A stretch of DNA of 46,582 nt from an uncultured Candidatus Melainabacteria bacterium (GTDB lineage: Bacteria > Cyanobacteriota > Vampirovibrionia > LMEP-6097): positions 1 through 46,582 of the forward strand of contig CALBDR010000109.1 in the NCBI GenBank assembly GCA_937927525.1, given 5' to 3'. The stretch's first letter is position 1. Every line of letters starts with the position of its first letter. The notes beneath the pieces are model-generated. The model was not told the DNA's origin and did no database searches. It saw only the letters and a program-made list of their open reading frames with translations. Position numbers and translations under genes: made by a program. Shown one piece after another: positions 1 to 7,482 of the stretch.

Positions 1-864
1 TATCCCTAACCAACTATTCACAGTAAAGAAAGCAACTTCAAGTTTCTCTTGCTTTGCTAAAAGCTGTTCATAAACTAAACCAGCAAAAAAAAGTAAAAGA
101 CCTATTTTATAAAACAAGCCTAAGGAAAGACTTTCACCAAATAAATATAATAGTAAAACTGTTAAGAAATGAAGAAGCTTTACTATTCTTAATGAATTTT
201 CTTTACCAAATCTAGCTGGTACAGAATTTAATTTCTTTTCTCTATCGAAGTCTAAATCACCGATTGCGTAGATAATGTCGAAAGCCCCAACCCAAAAAGT
301 AATCGCAAAGAATAAATAGAATGGCGCAATATGATTAAAAGCCCCACTTATTGCTATCCAAGCACCTAAAGCTGCGCCACCTAAGGTAGTACCTAAAAAG
401 AAATGACAGAACCATGTGAATCTTTTTAAGTAAGGGTAAGCCCAAATCCAGATTATTGGGATTGGCAATAATAGCTGACAAATTTTAGGTAACTGAAAAG
501 CTGAAAAAATCAATAATAGAATTCCAGCAATTGAAAAATACCAGGATTCTCTTTTGGAAATTTTGCCAGCAGGAATTTCTCTATTCTCTGTTCTGGGATT
601 GAGTTTATCGATGCTGGCATCGATAATACGATTCAAAGTCATGCCCGCGGAGCGGGCACCCAAAAGACATAAAATAATCCATAGGAAAACCATCCAGTTG
701 AAAGAAAAGCTTTCAGATGAATTTTGCATGTATTTAAGTGAGCTTAAGGCACTTATAAGAACGAATGGTAAAGAGAATAAAGTGTGTTCGAGTTTAATCA
801 TCTTTGCCCAAGTATTGAACAAAGAGAAAAACTTGTTAGTTTTGTTTGTGATATTCGTGTTCAC
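1..864 (-). CDS. UbiA-family prenyltransferase (MqnP-like), C-terminus cut by window edge
   Basis: Integral membrane prenyltransferase that attaches a polyprenyl chain to an aromatic menaquinone or ubiquinone precursor. The minus-strand frame is open from 864 to the window edge. It shows the first Asp-rich motif as NRIIDASIDKLNPRT, the variant typical of the futalosine-pathway MqnP/UbiA-like group. The second motif is DLDFDREKKLNSVPARFG. Several hydrophobic helices lie between and after these motifs. The last visible residues (FFTVNSWLGI) match the family's C-terminal helix, so only a few residues are missing. The GTG at 864 directly abuts the stop of the upstream flavoprotein gene, so the two are probably co-transcribed. 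ATG 801 (MIKLEHTLFSLPF) is an alternative start. Family assignment is firm; the precise aromatic substrate is inferred. Confidence 0.85.
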   Translation of the reverse strand, partial: MNTNITNKTNKFFSLFNTWAKMIKLEHTLFSLPFVLISALSSLKYMQNSSESFSFNWMVFLWIILCLLGARSAGMTLNRIIDASIDKLNPRTENREIPAGKISKRESWYFSIAGILLLIFSAFQLPKICQLLLPIPIIWIWAYPYLKRFTWFCHFFLGTTLGGAALGAWIAISGAFNHIAPFYLFFAITFWVGAFDIIYAIGDLDFDREKKLNSVPARFGKENSLRIVKLLHFLTVLLLYLFGESLSLGLFYKIGLLLFFAGLVYEQLLAKQEKLEVAFFTVNSWLGI

Positions 865-1881
865 TTACTTATTCATTAAAGCTTCAGCTTTCGCCTGTTC
901 TCTGTATTCTTTTCTTAGCTTGGCATCCATATCATCAACTGAATCTACTGCCATGTCCCATGAGGTATAAATTTGGTATTTTTTACCCTGTCTAAGATCA
1001 CCTGCGACATAGAAGTTTTCTATTGTCGATTCACCTTTTTCATTAGTGACTACATTTCCTCTTTCCGTAATCTCAGCGCCTACTTGCTTTGCAAGTTCAT
1101 TGTAGGCGATTTGTCCGAGCATTGGAAATGCTACATCTACACTTTCTTCTATACTTGAATCTCCATCAGCAATTTCAAAAGCTTGCATATCTTTTTTCTC
1201 ATTTGCTTTTATGGACAGGATTTCACCTGGTATAACTTTTATGTTATAAACTCTAATTAATTCATTTAGTTCTTCATCTTCCTTCCAGTCAGCTTCTTTT
1301 CCGTTAAGAAAGATTTTCATTTCTGGTGGATTATATCTTTCATGCAGCAAAGCTGCCACCCAAGCAGCAGTTTTCGTGTGTCCAATCGTGGCACTAATTT
1401 TATTAATTACTTTATGACCGTCACATCTGATGCAATAGTCTACGTCACCTTTATTTGCATAAGGAAGAATAGGTTTGATTGAACCCTGGATTTCTGGTTG
1501 AGTATCCATGATACCTGTACACAGTAAAACGAATTTAGCTAAATACTCTTCTTGATTTGCTGCAGTGATTTTAAAAGTTCCATCTGCTAATTTCTCAACT
1601 TTATTAGCTTCTTTGCTAACAGTTGTTAATTTTTCAGAAAAATACTCGTGTCCGTCTATCCAATCAAAAACTTCATCGACACTTTCTGTAATTGCTCTTT
1701 TACGATCAAACATTAATGGCATATTAACTACTTTTTTTACCCACATAGCTCTTGAACGTTTATTCGTAGCTCTTGAACCCTTAAAAACTATGGTTTTTTT
1801 GTTATTAAGAACAGCTCTTAATACTCCCATGGAGCCTGCTGCTCCTGCTCCGATTACTGCTATTTCGTATTTTTCAGTCAC
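865..1881 (-). CDS. Thioredoxin-reductase-like FAD/NAD(P)-dependent oxidoreductase
   Basis: Pyridine-nucleotide disulfide oxidoreductase of the thioredoxin reductase fold. The N-terminus has the FAD-binding Rossmann motif GAGAAG (residues 11-16 from the proposed start). A redox CxxC in the context CIRCDG (about 150-153) resembles the CATCDG active site of TrxB. The C-terminal FAD motif is YVAGDLRQGKKYQ. The second dinucleotide-binding region is weak (ATIGHTKTAAW), so the NADPH partner is uncertain. It could instead be a ferredoxin/thioredoxin-type or other specialised reductase. I chose GTG 1881 rather than ATG 1890 because a TAAAAT -10 box (1894-1889) overlaps the upstream ATG and sits 7 nt before the GTG. 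It is divergent from elbB and upstream of the prenyltransferase gene. Confidence 0.8.
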   Translation of the reverse strand: MTEKYEIAVIGAGAAGSMGVLRAVLNNKKTIVFKGSRATNKRSRAMWVKKVVNMPLMFDRKRAITESVDEVFDWIDGHEYFSEKLTTVSKEANKVEKLADGTFKITAANQEEYLAKFVLLCTGIMDTQPEIQGSIKPILPYANKGDVDYCIRCDGHKVINKISATIGHTKTAAWVAALLHERYNPPEMKIFLNGKEADWKEDEELNELIRVYNIKVIPGEILSIKANEKKDMQAFEIADGDSSIEESVDVAFPMLGQIAYNELAKQVGAEITERGNVVTNEKGESTIENFYVAGDLRQGKKYQIYTSWDMAVDSVDDMDAKLRKEYREQAKAEALMNK

Positions 1882-1888
1882 AAATATC

Positions 1889-1932
1889 ATTTTAGCAACT
1901 GCTAAATTTTTTTTTCAGTTAAAATGAGGATT
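1889..1932. promoter_or_regulatory. Overlapping divergent leaderless-type promoters (flavoprotein gene / elbB)
   Basis: On the minus strand an extended -10, TGCTAAAAT, ends at 1889, 7 nt before GTG 1881. On the plus strand TAAAAT at 1920-1925 is followed by 7 nt and ATG 1933. No separate Shine-Dalgarno is needed for either gene; the GAGG before elbB lies inside the predicted 7-nt gap. Less than 40 bp separates the two start regions, so the promoters must compete or be co-controlled. Confidence 0.55.
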
Positions 1933-2616
1933 ATGTCTAACAAAGTTCTAGTTTTACTTGCAGGATCAGGAGCTAAAGATGGCTCTGAGATCAGAGAAGC
2001 AGTTTTAACCCTTATAGCTATAGAAAAAGCAGGTTTAAGCTTTCAGTGTGCAGCAGCTAATAAAGAACAGCTAGATGTCATTAATTTTATTGATGATTCT
2101 CAAATGAATGAGAAAAGAAATGTTCTTATCGAATCGGCAAGAATTGCTAGAGGTGATATTTTAGATTTAGCGAATGTGAAGATGGATGACTATTGTGCTC
2201 TTGCTATTCCTGGTGGCTTCGGTGTAGCGAAAAATCTTTGTAGTTTTGCTGTGGATGGTCCGAAGGCATCTGTAGATGCTGACGCTAAGCGTATTATCCA
2301 GGAAACTTTTAATGCTAAAAAGCCAATACTCGCGATTTGCATAGCTCCAGCTTTAGTAGCTTTAGCTCTCCAGGACTTGAAACCTGGTATTAAGCTTACC
2401 TTGGGGCAGGATCAGGGTCCTATGGATGCGCTTAAGGCGATGGCAGCAGAGCCATGTGCTTGTCCTACTAAGGAATTTACTATTGATGAAGAGAATAAAA
2501 TCGTTTCTACTCCAGCTTATATGCATGGAGATTCTAGTTTAGTGGAGCTGGATGAAGGTATATCCAAAGCGGTTAATGCTATGAAGTCGCTTCTTTCTGC
2601 GGAAGTTTTATTGTAG
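1933..2616 (+). CDS. elbB: ElbB-like glyoxalase / DJ-1-PfpI family protein
   Basis: Single-domain DJ-1/PfpI protein of the ElbB (SCRP-27A) group, linked in E. coli to isoprenoid metabolism and shown there to have glyoxalase activity. Visible family hallmarks are the N-terminal LLAGSGAKDGSEIREAVL, the stretch NVLIESARIARGDI, and PGGFGVAKNL. The nucleophile elbow is AICIAPA, with Cys at about residue 136. At 227 aa it is the usual length for the family. ATG 1933 is preferred over ATG 1924 because the -10 TAAAAT overlaps the first ATG and lies exactly 7 nt before the second. It is monocistronic; the next plus-strand gene is a tiny orphan. Family call is secure, physiological substrate unknown. 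Confidence 0.88.
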   Translation: MSNKVLVLLAGSGAKDGSEIREAVLTLIAIEKAGLSFQCAAANKEQLDVINFIDDSQMNEKRNVLIESARIARGDILDLANVKMDDYCALAIPGGFGVAKNLCSFAVDGPKASVDADAKRIIQETFNAKKPILAICIAPALVALALQDLKPGIKLTLGQDQGPMDALKAMAAEPCACPTKEFTIDEENKIVSTPAYMHGDSSLVELDEGISKAVNAMKSLLSAEVLL

Positions 2617-2671
2617 TCATCTTCTCTTTTTTGTTTTGGAGTTATAAGTAAATCTCTGCTAGCATTAAGCT

Positions 2672-2833
2672 ATGAGTTTCGGTAGCTGGTTTAAAAATCT
2701 TTCTTCTTCGTGGTCAAATATTTTTTCAAAAATAGCTAAGACTAGCCAAGACACAAAAAATAATCCAAATCCTTCACAAACGTCTGGTGCTTCAGGTGGT
2801 GGTGAAGAGGAAGAAGAAGAGATGCAAATATAA
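2672..2833 (+). CDS. Small hypothetical protein (53 aa) with acidic tail
   Basis: Small open frame beginning MSFGSWFKNLSSSWSNIFSK, then a polar Asn/Ser/Gln linker and a C-terminal glutamate run ending EMQI. The N-terminal 20 residues could form an amphipathic helix; there is no signal peptide. It fits exactly between elbB and the convergent motA stop (3 bp gap), which favours a real gene. A weak -10-like TAGCAT lies upstream and no clear Shine-Dalgarno is seen. Function unknown. Confidence 0.4.
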   Translation: MSFGSWFKNLSSSWSNIFSKIAKTSQDTKNNPNPSQTSGASGGGEEEEEEMQI

Positions 2834-2836
2834 TTT

Positions 2837-3703
2837 CTATTTAGTCCGCGGCTTAATACTCATAAGAGCATCTTCCAGCGCAGCACCCGATGGACGGTTA
2901 TAGTGGAAAATAGTTCTACGTGCGATTTCTACAGCTGCAAGTGGTTCAGCTCCATTTAAATAAGCCAGCAGTCCCTCTTTTAGCATGTTGTAGTATTGTG
3001 ATTCGTCTTCATTTAGATACTCTAAATGCTGAGCTATTGGTTGATAATAACCATACGCTGTAAGAATACCTAACATGGTTCCAGTGAGTGCTGCTGATAC
3101 TTTGTGACCTAATTCTGCAGGAGGTCCATCAATATGTGCCATCGCAATGATAACCCCGAGTACCGCGGCTACGATACCTACAGCTGGCATCGCGTCAGCT
3201 ACACGGTTAATAGCACCAGGTCCGATAGCAGCTTCAGCATGATGCGCATCGATTTCGCAATTCATAGCTACTTCTACTTCATCAGGTTTTGAATTATAGT
3301 TTATGACTAGTTTTAGGGAGTCACAGAAAAAATGGATAGCGTGGTGATTATTCAGAAAACTAGGATATTTAGTGAAAATCGAACTACTAGAAGGTTCAGA
3401 AACATCTTTCTCTAAACTCAGCATCCCACCACGTTTCAGATTAATGAAACATTCGTACATCATTTGTAAAGTCTCAGCAAAGCAGTCGACCCCATAAGGG
3501 CTGTCCTTGAAAGGCTTTCCTGCACCATCAATGATACTTTTCATTACCTTTCCTGGACACATTGCTAGGAAAATTGCGGTACTACCACCGAAGATAATAA
3601 TGTACTCTTGCCATACAGAGTAAATCGCGTGTAGAGGACCACCTTCGAGAACGAATCCTCCGAAGATACAAACTGATACTAGTAGTAGAAATACAGCGGT
3701 CAT
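2837..3703 (-). CDS. motA: Flagellar motor stator protein MotA
   Basis: Proton- or sodium-conducting stator subunit that drives flagellar rotation together with MotB. The 288-aa length is typical. It has two N-terminal transmembrane helices, with GG-containing segments such as IIIFGGSTAIFLAM. The cytoplasmic loop carries the conserved Arg and Glu (LKRGGMLSLEKD) that contact FliG. Helices 3 and 4 contain the functional prolines in DAMPAVGIVAAVLGVI and GILTAYGYYQPIA. The C-terminal NRPSGAALEDAL resembles the usual RPS..LEE tail. It lies downstream of flgN on the same strand (52-bp gap). No motB is next to it: the downstream neighbour is a tiny gene on the opposite strand. MotB must therefore be encoded elsewhere or be absent. 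Confidence 0.92.
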   Translation of the reverse strand: MTAVFLLLVSVCIFGGFVLEGGPLHAIYSVWQEYIIIFGGSTAIFLAMCPGKVMKSIIDGAGKPFKDSPYGVDCFAETLQMMYECFINLKRGGMLSLEKDVSEPSSSSIFTKYPSFLNNHHAIHFFCDSLKLVINYNSKPDEVEVAMNCEIDAHHAEAAIGPGAINRVADAMPAVGIVAAVLGVIIAMAHIDGPPAELGHKVSAALTGTMLGILTAYGYYQPIAQHLEYLNEDESQYYNMLKEGLLAYLNGAEPLAAVEIARRTIFHYNRPSGAALEDALMSIKPRTK

Positions 3704-3755
3704 TTAATTACTCAGATGCCAATCTTTGTTTTACGTTAATCGCTGACAGAATTTA

Positions 3756-4244
3756 TTAACCTTGCATGTCAGCTAATCGTATATTCTCTATTTTCCCGCC
3801 ACTGTCTTTTTTATAAGTAGCACTTTCGCTTGATTTATCTGCTTTCGTGAATACTTTAATCATATGATTGATATAATTAGAAGACTGTCTGATTAGTGCC
3901 ATGTTGTTATCATTGAATTTTTTACAGTCGCTAAGTATACCCTTTAGCTTCTTCGCCATACCTTCTAAACTGTCTACATCGACATCGTCTCTCTCTGTTT
4001 CTCTGACTTGATTTAAGACTTCTCCAATTTTGACATTGTTGTCAAAACCTTCTTTACGTAAAATACTTTTTCTTTTATTCTCTAACTGAAGAATTTTTGT
4101 TGAAAGTTTTCTTTCAATATCCGTTATCTTAGGCAAAATATCAATATTATTCTTGATAAGAGCTTCTTTCTTTTTCTCAGCTAATTTAAGATACTTAGCA
4201 TATATATCAAACTCTTGTTCGAGTATATCTGTAAGTTCATTCAT
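3756..4244 (-). CDS. flgN: FlgN-like flagellar export chaperone
   Basis: Predicted all-alpha, coiled-coil protein of 162 aa, the size of FlgN chaperones that bind the hook-associated proteins FlgK and FlgL before export. The N-terminal half has the FlgN pattern: LEQEFDIYAKYLKLAEKKKE followed by a helix of the form IERKLSTKILQLENKRKSIL. No membrane segments are seen. A Shine-Dalgarno GAGGAC precedes the ATG on the minus strand. The position between flgM-like genes and motA matches the common flgM-flgN pairing and supports the assignment. Sequence conservation in FlgN is low, so the symbol rests on fold pattern plus context. Confidence 0.7.
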   Translation of the reverse strand: MNELTDILEQEFDIYAKYLKLAEKKKEALIKNNIDILPKITDIERKLSTKILQLENKRKSILRKEGFDNNVKIGEVLNQVRETERDDVDVDSLEGMAKKLKGILSDCKKFNDNNMALIRQSSNYINHMIKVFTKADKSSESATYKKDSGGKIENIRLADMQG

Positions 4245-4364
4245 GTTCAGTGTCCTCTAAGATGCGGTTACCGGCCTGCGGGCCAATCCTCCGGGAACTT
4301 TTAAACAACTATAATTTCTTAGTTATTTAGCAGCTCCATAAGACAGTTGTAAATCATAAGAAGT

Positions 4365-4399
4365 AAAAAACAAGCCTTAGGGATTAAGACTTGTTTTAA
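4365..4399 (-). terminator. Intrinsic terminator after flgM-like gene A
   Basis: On the minus strand an 8-bp stem AAAACAAG/CTTGTTTT closes a short loop and is followed by a T run, 10 bp downstream of the stop at 4409. The remaining intergenic stretch to flgN (4245-4364) contains only a GC-rich palindrome, GGCCTGCGGGCC at 4273-4284. Confidence 0.7.
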
Positions 4400-4408
4400 A
4401 AGGCAATA

Positions 4409-4726
4409 TTAACCTAAGATAGCTTTTATTAAGCTAGGATCTCCAGCAATACTGTAGGCATCAACATTATATTCGCCGTTAGCAATCATGGCTTTGAGTG
4501 ATTCTACTCTATCTTTCCGGGCCGTGGAACCTGGAGAGTTAGAGGCGAGATTAACAAGATCACTAACACCACTGAAATTTACAACGGCAGTGTCGATTTC
4601 ACCCTCTATATCTGAAAATGAGCTAGCTGCAGCTGATTCTTTCGTCTCAGTTTTAGCCCCAGCAAACTCTACTAAGCTCGCTTGATAGCTCGGGTCCAAA
4701 TATAGATCGTTTTTACCTACTTCCAT
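4409..4726 (-). CDS. flgM: FlgM-like anti-sigma-28 factor (copy A)
   Basis: Small 105-aa protein whose C-terminus carries the FlgM signature. RKDRVESLKAMIANGEYNVD matches the family pattern R..(V)..L+..I..G.Y.VD, followed by SIAGDPSLIKAILG in place of IA..LL. The N-terminal 65 residues are polar and probably disordered, as in FlgM. FlgM binds sigma-28 (FliA) and is exported through the finished hook, coupling late gene expression to assembly. The Shine-Dalgarno is GAGGGG and a terminator follows directly. A second, divergent FlgM-like gene lies just upstream, so the two may target different sigma factors or have split roles. Confidence 0.7.
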   Translation of the reverse strand: MEVGKNDLYLDPSYQASLVEFAGAKTETKESAAASSFSDIEGEIDTAVVNFSGVSDLVNLASNSPGSTARKDRVESLKAMIANGEYNVDAYSIAGDPSLIKAILG

Positions 4727-4906
4727 GTGATTTACCCCTCTCTATGGATTCATATACTTTATATACCCAATAGAGACAAAGCTAGATACTATAGTTGTAC
4801 TATATTAAGCCTCAAGGTGTAAACCAAGGTACTATTTTTGTTAACTTTTATCTATATTATAGTCTAGAAACTAATTAGTTTCCATAAAATAGCGTTGTTT
4901 AATTAA

Positions 4907-4952
4907 AAAAAAAAGTAGAACTCTAAATGGGCGGCAAAGTTCTACTTTTTTT
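4907..4952. terminator. Intrinsic terminator after flgM-like gene B
   Basis: A 12-bp perfect stem AAAAGTAGAACT (4911-4922) / AGTTCTACTTTT (4938-4949) has A runs on one side and T runs on the other, so it could work in both directions. It lies 37-80 bp downstream of the stop at 4989 and separates the two flgM-like genes into different transcription units. Confidence 0.75.
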
Positions 4953-4988
4953 AAAAAATCGTGAAAAAAGAATAAGCTTTTTAAATAA

Positions 4989-5309
4989 TTAGCCTACCAT
5001 TTCAACTAATTGAGGAGCAGCATCTAGTATTGCACTAGCACTTACATTATAAGTACCTGCTTGAACTTGCTCTTTAACGTTATTTACGTGTGCTGCCCGT
5101 TTTGCTGCACCTGCAGATTCAGCTCCTTTCATTGCGATGTCCAAATTGACACCACCAACTGATGCTGAGTCTACACCTAAGCTTGCCCGGGCGTCAGTAA
5201 CTGGTTCGGAGTCATAAGCACCGACTTTGGCAACTTTATTTTGATTAAACTGTAATCTGGATGCAGCCTGTACACCTTGTGTGAAATCTATACCATCTCC
5301 GATTCTCAT
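4989..5309 (-). CDS. FlgM-like anti-sigma-28 factor (copy B)
   Basis: A 106-aa protein whose last 40 residues fit the FlgM consensus: KRAAHVNNVKEQVQAGTYNV, then SASAILDAAPQLVEMVG. The N-terminus begins MRIGDGIDFTQGVQAASRLQ and is Ala/Ser/Gly-rich without predicted structure, as expected of an exported anti-sigma factor. It is only distantly similar to copy A outside the core motif, so this is an old duplication or independent recruitment. A strong Shine-Dalgarno (AAGGAG, 5-6 nt before ATG) and a dedicated terminator indicate high expression. A flagellar regulatory role is inferred from the motif and the neighbours flgN and motA. Confidence 0.6.
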   Translation of the reverse strand: MRIGDGIDFTQGVQAASRLQFNQNKVAKVGAYDSEPVTDARASLGVDSASVGGVNLDIAMKGAESAGAAKRAAHVNNVKEQVQAGTYNVSASAILDAAPQLVEMVG

Positions 5310-5601
5310 ATTTTCTCCTTAAATTGCAAGCATTGAGAGACTATAAAACCTAACTACAAATATTTTTAAAGTTGATGTTTCCCCCTAATCAATTTCAAAA
5401 ATAACTTCCTTAACTAGTCTCTCAACGTTTGCCATTCGTTCAACCTGAACCTCTATGCTGGATTACAGCTTAAAACTTGCAAACTATATAATTTTTAAGA
5501 CCGTTTTTTCATAAGCGTTTATCTTATTATCTACACACTCTATTTAGACAGAATAGTTTAAAGTTAGGTTAAATGGACTAAACTTTTTGAATTAATTTTC
5601 T
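5310..5601 (-). other. Leader region upstream of flgM-like copy B
   Basis: About 290 bp without a convincing gene. On the minus strand the sequence is AT-rich and should hold the flagellar promoter, but I could not identify a clear sigma-28 box. A 16-codon frame beginning MANVERLVKEV (minus strand, ending near 5384) reads like protein but has no good ribosome site; I treat it as unproven. Confidence 0.3.
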
Positions 5602-5723
5602 GAGACCGCCTTCTTTGCTCCAACTTCTGCGTTTTCGGCGTCCTCAAAATCCTCATGTACTTCCAGTACACTGCGGTTTTTCGTCCTTCTCAGCCTTGAA
5701 TTTGAAGCAAAGAAGGCGGTCTC
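5602..5723. repeat. Palindromic MITE-like repeat element (122 bp)
   Basis: Perfect 18-bp terminal inverted repeats, GAGACCGCCTTCTTTGCT at 5602-5619 and its complement at 5706-5723, enclose 86 bp. Internal symmetry includes GTACTTCCAGTAC and imperfectly paired GC-richer segments. Base composition is richer in G+C than the surroundings. No open frame and no obvious target-site duplication are seen. The architecture resembles non-autonomous palindromic repeats dispersed in many bacterial genomes. Confidence 0.65.
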
Positions 5724-5764
5724 CATTTTAAGGTAATTTGCTCTACCTTCCAAATTCTCGGCAT

Positions 5765-6526
5765 CTAGACCGAACCGATTTTCTCTAAGTACTTTAGAGT
5801 CGATATATGATTCGGTAAGTATTTTAAAGTGTCATTAAAGTTCTTGCGGGCGTATTTATTATCACCGATTAGCATATAGCACTGTGCAAGTTTATAGTAT
5901 ATTTCTGCATCATAACTATAGTGTTTTTTTGCAGTTTCAAATACTTCAATAGCAGTATAGTATTTTTTGTTTGATAAATAAGAAGAGCCGATGGCTTTTT
6001 GATATTCAGGAAAGACATCTTCAATGTCTCTAGCTGATTCTTCCATGATACGAAGATAATCTTTAATATTAAAACGAATTAAATAAGTAATAGTTACTTC
6101 CAGAAATAATCTAAAACAAAGATAACCAGGGTTGAAAATCGACTTACTATCTTTTAAAAGCTGACATAAAAAAGTACCCCATTTGCTTGCAGGTGAAAAT
6201 GCACAGAGTTGGTAGTTTCTTTCGGCTTCATCTAGCTTTTTATCGAAAACTAGTGCGTAAGAAGCTTGAGGCAATTCTTTTAATTCCATATAAAGATTTT
6301 TTGCCTCATTAAAATTACCTGTTTCAAAGGCAGAGACAGCAATTTTTTTCTTTAATGAATTTAAACTTATATCAAAGTCACCATAGAGATCAGGTTCTAA
6401 TAGCTGTTTTTCAAGAATAGAATCGTGACACGATTTGAATTTACTTAAAGCCTCAGCAAAATTCTCTTGCATGTAAGATGAAAGAGCTTCTTTATATTCC
6501 CGGTCTAAGACTTCATCTTTTAACAT
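5765..6526 (-). CDS. Tetratricopeptide-repeat protein
   Basis: Soluble 253-aa protein rich in helix-turn-helix repeats. TPR-like units are visible near the N-terminus (SSYMQENFAEALSKFKSCHD), in the middle (VSAFETGNFNEAKNLYMELK), and as a clear pair at the C-terminus (SYLSNKKYYTAIEVFETAKK; LAQCYMLIGDNKYARKNFND). No signal peptide or membrane segment. The start overlaps the end of tsaB by 7 bp, so it is translationally coupled to it. The partner protein is unknown; TPR proteins act as scaffolds. Confidence 0.75.
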   Translation of the reverse strand: MLKDEVLDREYKEALSSYMQENFAEALSKFKSCHDSILEKQLLEPDLYGDFDISLNSLKKKIAVSAFETGNFNEAKNLYMELKELPQASYALVFDKKLDEAERNYQLCAFSPASKWGTFLCQLLKDSKSIFNPGYLCFRLFLEVTITYLIRFNIKDYLRIMEESARDIEDVFPEYQKAIGSSYLSNKKYYTAIEVFETAKKHYSYDAEIYYKLAQCYMLIGDNKYARKNFNDTLKYLPNHISTLKYLEKIGSV

Positions 6527-7167
6527 TTTTTTCCTACACTAGGTTCGCGTAAGTAATATGGTTCTAAATCTTCGATATCCTTATAATCTATGATATTTGA
6601 TTTTTTAGAAAGAGAGGTTTTTGCGAGCATGACTTTCGCTATGTAATACTCAACTATCAGCTCGCTGCTATTCTCTCTTATATAGTCATATACCCGTTTT
6701 AGTGTGTTATTAAAACTAAAATATTCATTCTTAATATTTCCCTTCGGAATATTTTCAGTTGAATTTTCTATGATTTCTGAAATGAAAAAATTTCCTTTAA
6801 ACGCGGGTATGCAAATAGATTCATCTTCATTTAATTTATGCTCAAATCTTAGGAGATCAAAGCTATTAGAGATGAATACAGGAATTTTTAGTTCAAGAGA
6901 CAGAGTTTTTATTATCGAAAGAGCATTGCGAATTCCGGTAAAGGAACCAGGTCCGATATTTGCAGCGAGTAAATTTATTTCGCTTACACTTTGCTTAGCT
7001 TTGATAAAGTGTTCTTTTATATTTTCAATTAATTCTGAGGATTTACCTTCAAAGTTATTTGCAGTTAAAATTTTGTGACTGAGATAGTTTTCATCATGGT
7101 CTAGTTTTATTTCTGTTAGACAGAACGATTGTGATTTTTGACCTGAATCGAGAGCTAGAATTTTCAC
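6520..7167 (-). CDS. tsaB: tRNA threonylcarbamoyladenosine biosynthesis protein TsaB
   Basis: ASKHA-fold partner of TsaD in the complex that installs t6A at position 37 of ANN-decoding tRNAs. The N-terminus MKILALDSGQKSQSFCL is the family's first phosphate-binding strand, and GPGSFTGIR at 72-80 is the diagnostic motif. The 215-aa length is normal. The start is GTG at 7167, eight nt after a TAAAAT -10 box (7181-7176) that overlaps the 3' end of the upstream MNT gene, so tsaB seems to have its own promoter. It is followed by the TPR gene with a 7-bp overlap. Confidence 0.9.
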   Translation of the reverse strand: MKILALDSGQKSQSFCLTEIKLDHDENYLSHKILTANNFEGKSSELIENIKEHFIKAKQSVSEINLLAANIGPGSFTGIRNALSIIKTLSLELKIPVFISNSFDLLRFEHKLNEDESICIPAFKGNFFISEIIENSTENIPKGNIKNEYFSFNNTLKRVYDYIRENSSELIVEYYIAKVMLAKTSLSKKSNIIDYKDIEDLEPYYLREPSVGKKC

Positions 7168-7181
7168 AAAGTTCTATTTTA
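7168..7181 (-). promoter_or_regulatory. tsaB -10 element and leaderless start region
   Basis: Minus-strand TAAAAT (7181-7176) lies 8 nt before GTG 7167. There is no Shine-Dalgarno in the 8-nt gap. The box overlaps the last codons of the MNT gene. Confidence 0.45.
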
Positions 7182-7482
7182 GCTTATAGTGGTTTTTTAA
7201 TATGTTTTTCTGAAATTCTTCTGGAATTCCATGCCAATCAAAAATATCAACCAGAAATGGTATGTTTGAATCATTAATCTTTTCTTTGATCATTGATAGG
7301 GTCTTAATTTCAATTGCTTCATGACCTTTGATAACTAGATCAATATCACTTCCACTATATGAAAGCTCTAAGTTGTCATTTGACACCCTGCTTCCATAAG
7401 CCCACACTTCAATACCTGGAATCATTTCTTGGAAAATTTCTTTGAGAACTTTACGATGTTTATCTTCTAGATTAAGTTTCAT
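7174..7482 (-). CDS. MNT-domain nucleotidyltransferase (MntA-like antitoxin)
   Basis: Minimal nucleotidyltransferase of 102 aa. It has the polymerase-beta motif GSR at 30-32 followed by SDIDLVI (Asp46 and Asp48), and a third acidic strand at LVDIFDW. In type VII toxin-antitoxin pairs such enzymes AMPylate the partner HEPN protein and silence it. The gene overlaps the upstream HEPN gene by 11 bp, the standard arrangement of HI0073/HI0074-type pairs. Catalytic residues look intact. The pair identity is strong; toxin-antitoxin activity is inferred from the family. Confidence 0.85.
   Translation of the reverse strand: MKLNLEDKHRKVLKEIFQEMIPGIEVWAYGSRVSNDNLELSYSGSDIDLVIKGHEAIEIKTLSMIKEKINDSNIPFLVDIFDWHGIPEEFQKNILKNHYKLK

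Noticed and set aside
642..658. GC-rich palindrome TGCCCGC-GGA-GCGGGCA in the prenyltransferase gene as an inserted element
   Set aside because: It encodes the conserved GARSAGM segment of the UbiA/MqnP family, so it is native coding sequence.
554..970. Plus-strand open frame opposite the prenyltransferase gene
   Set aside because: It is the complement of a clear UbiA-family gene and has no recognisable protein features or ribosome site.
1565..1927. Plus-strand open frame opposite the flavoprotein gene
   Set aside because: Shadow of the oxidoreductase coding sequence.
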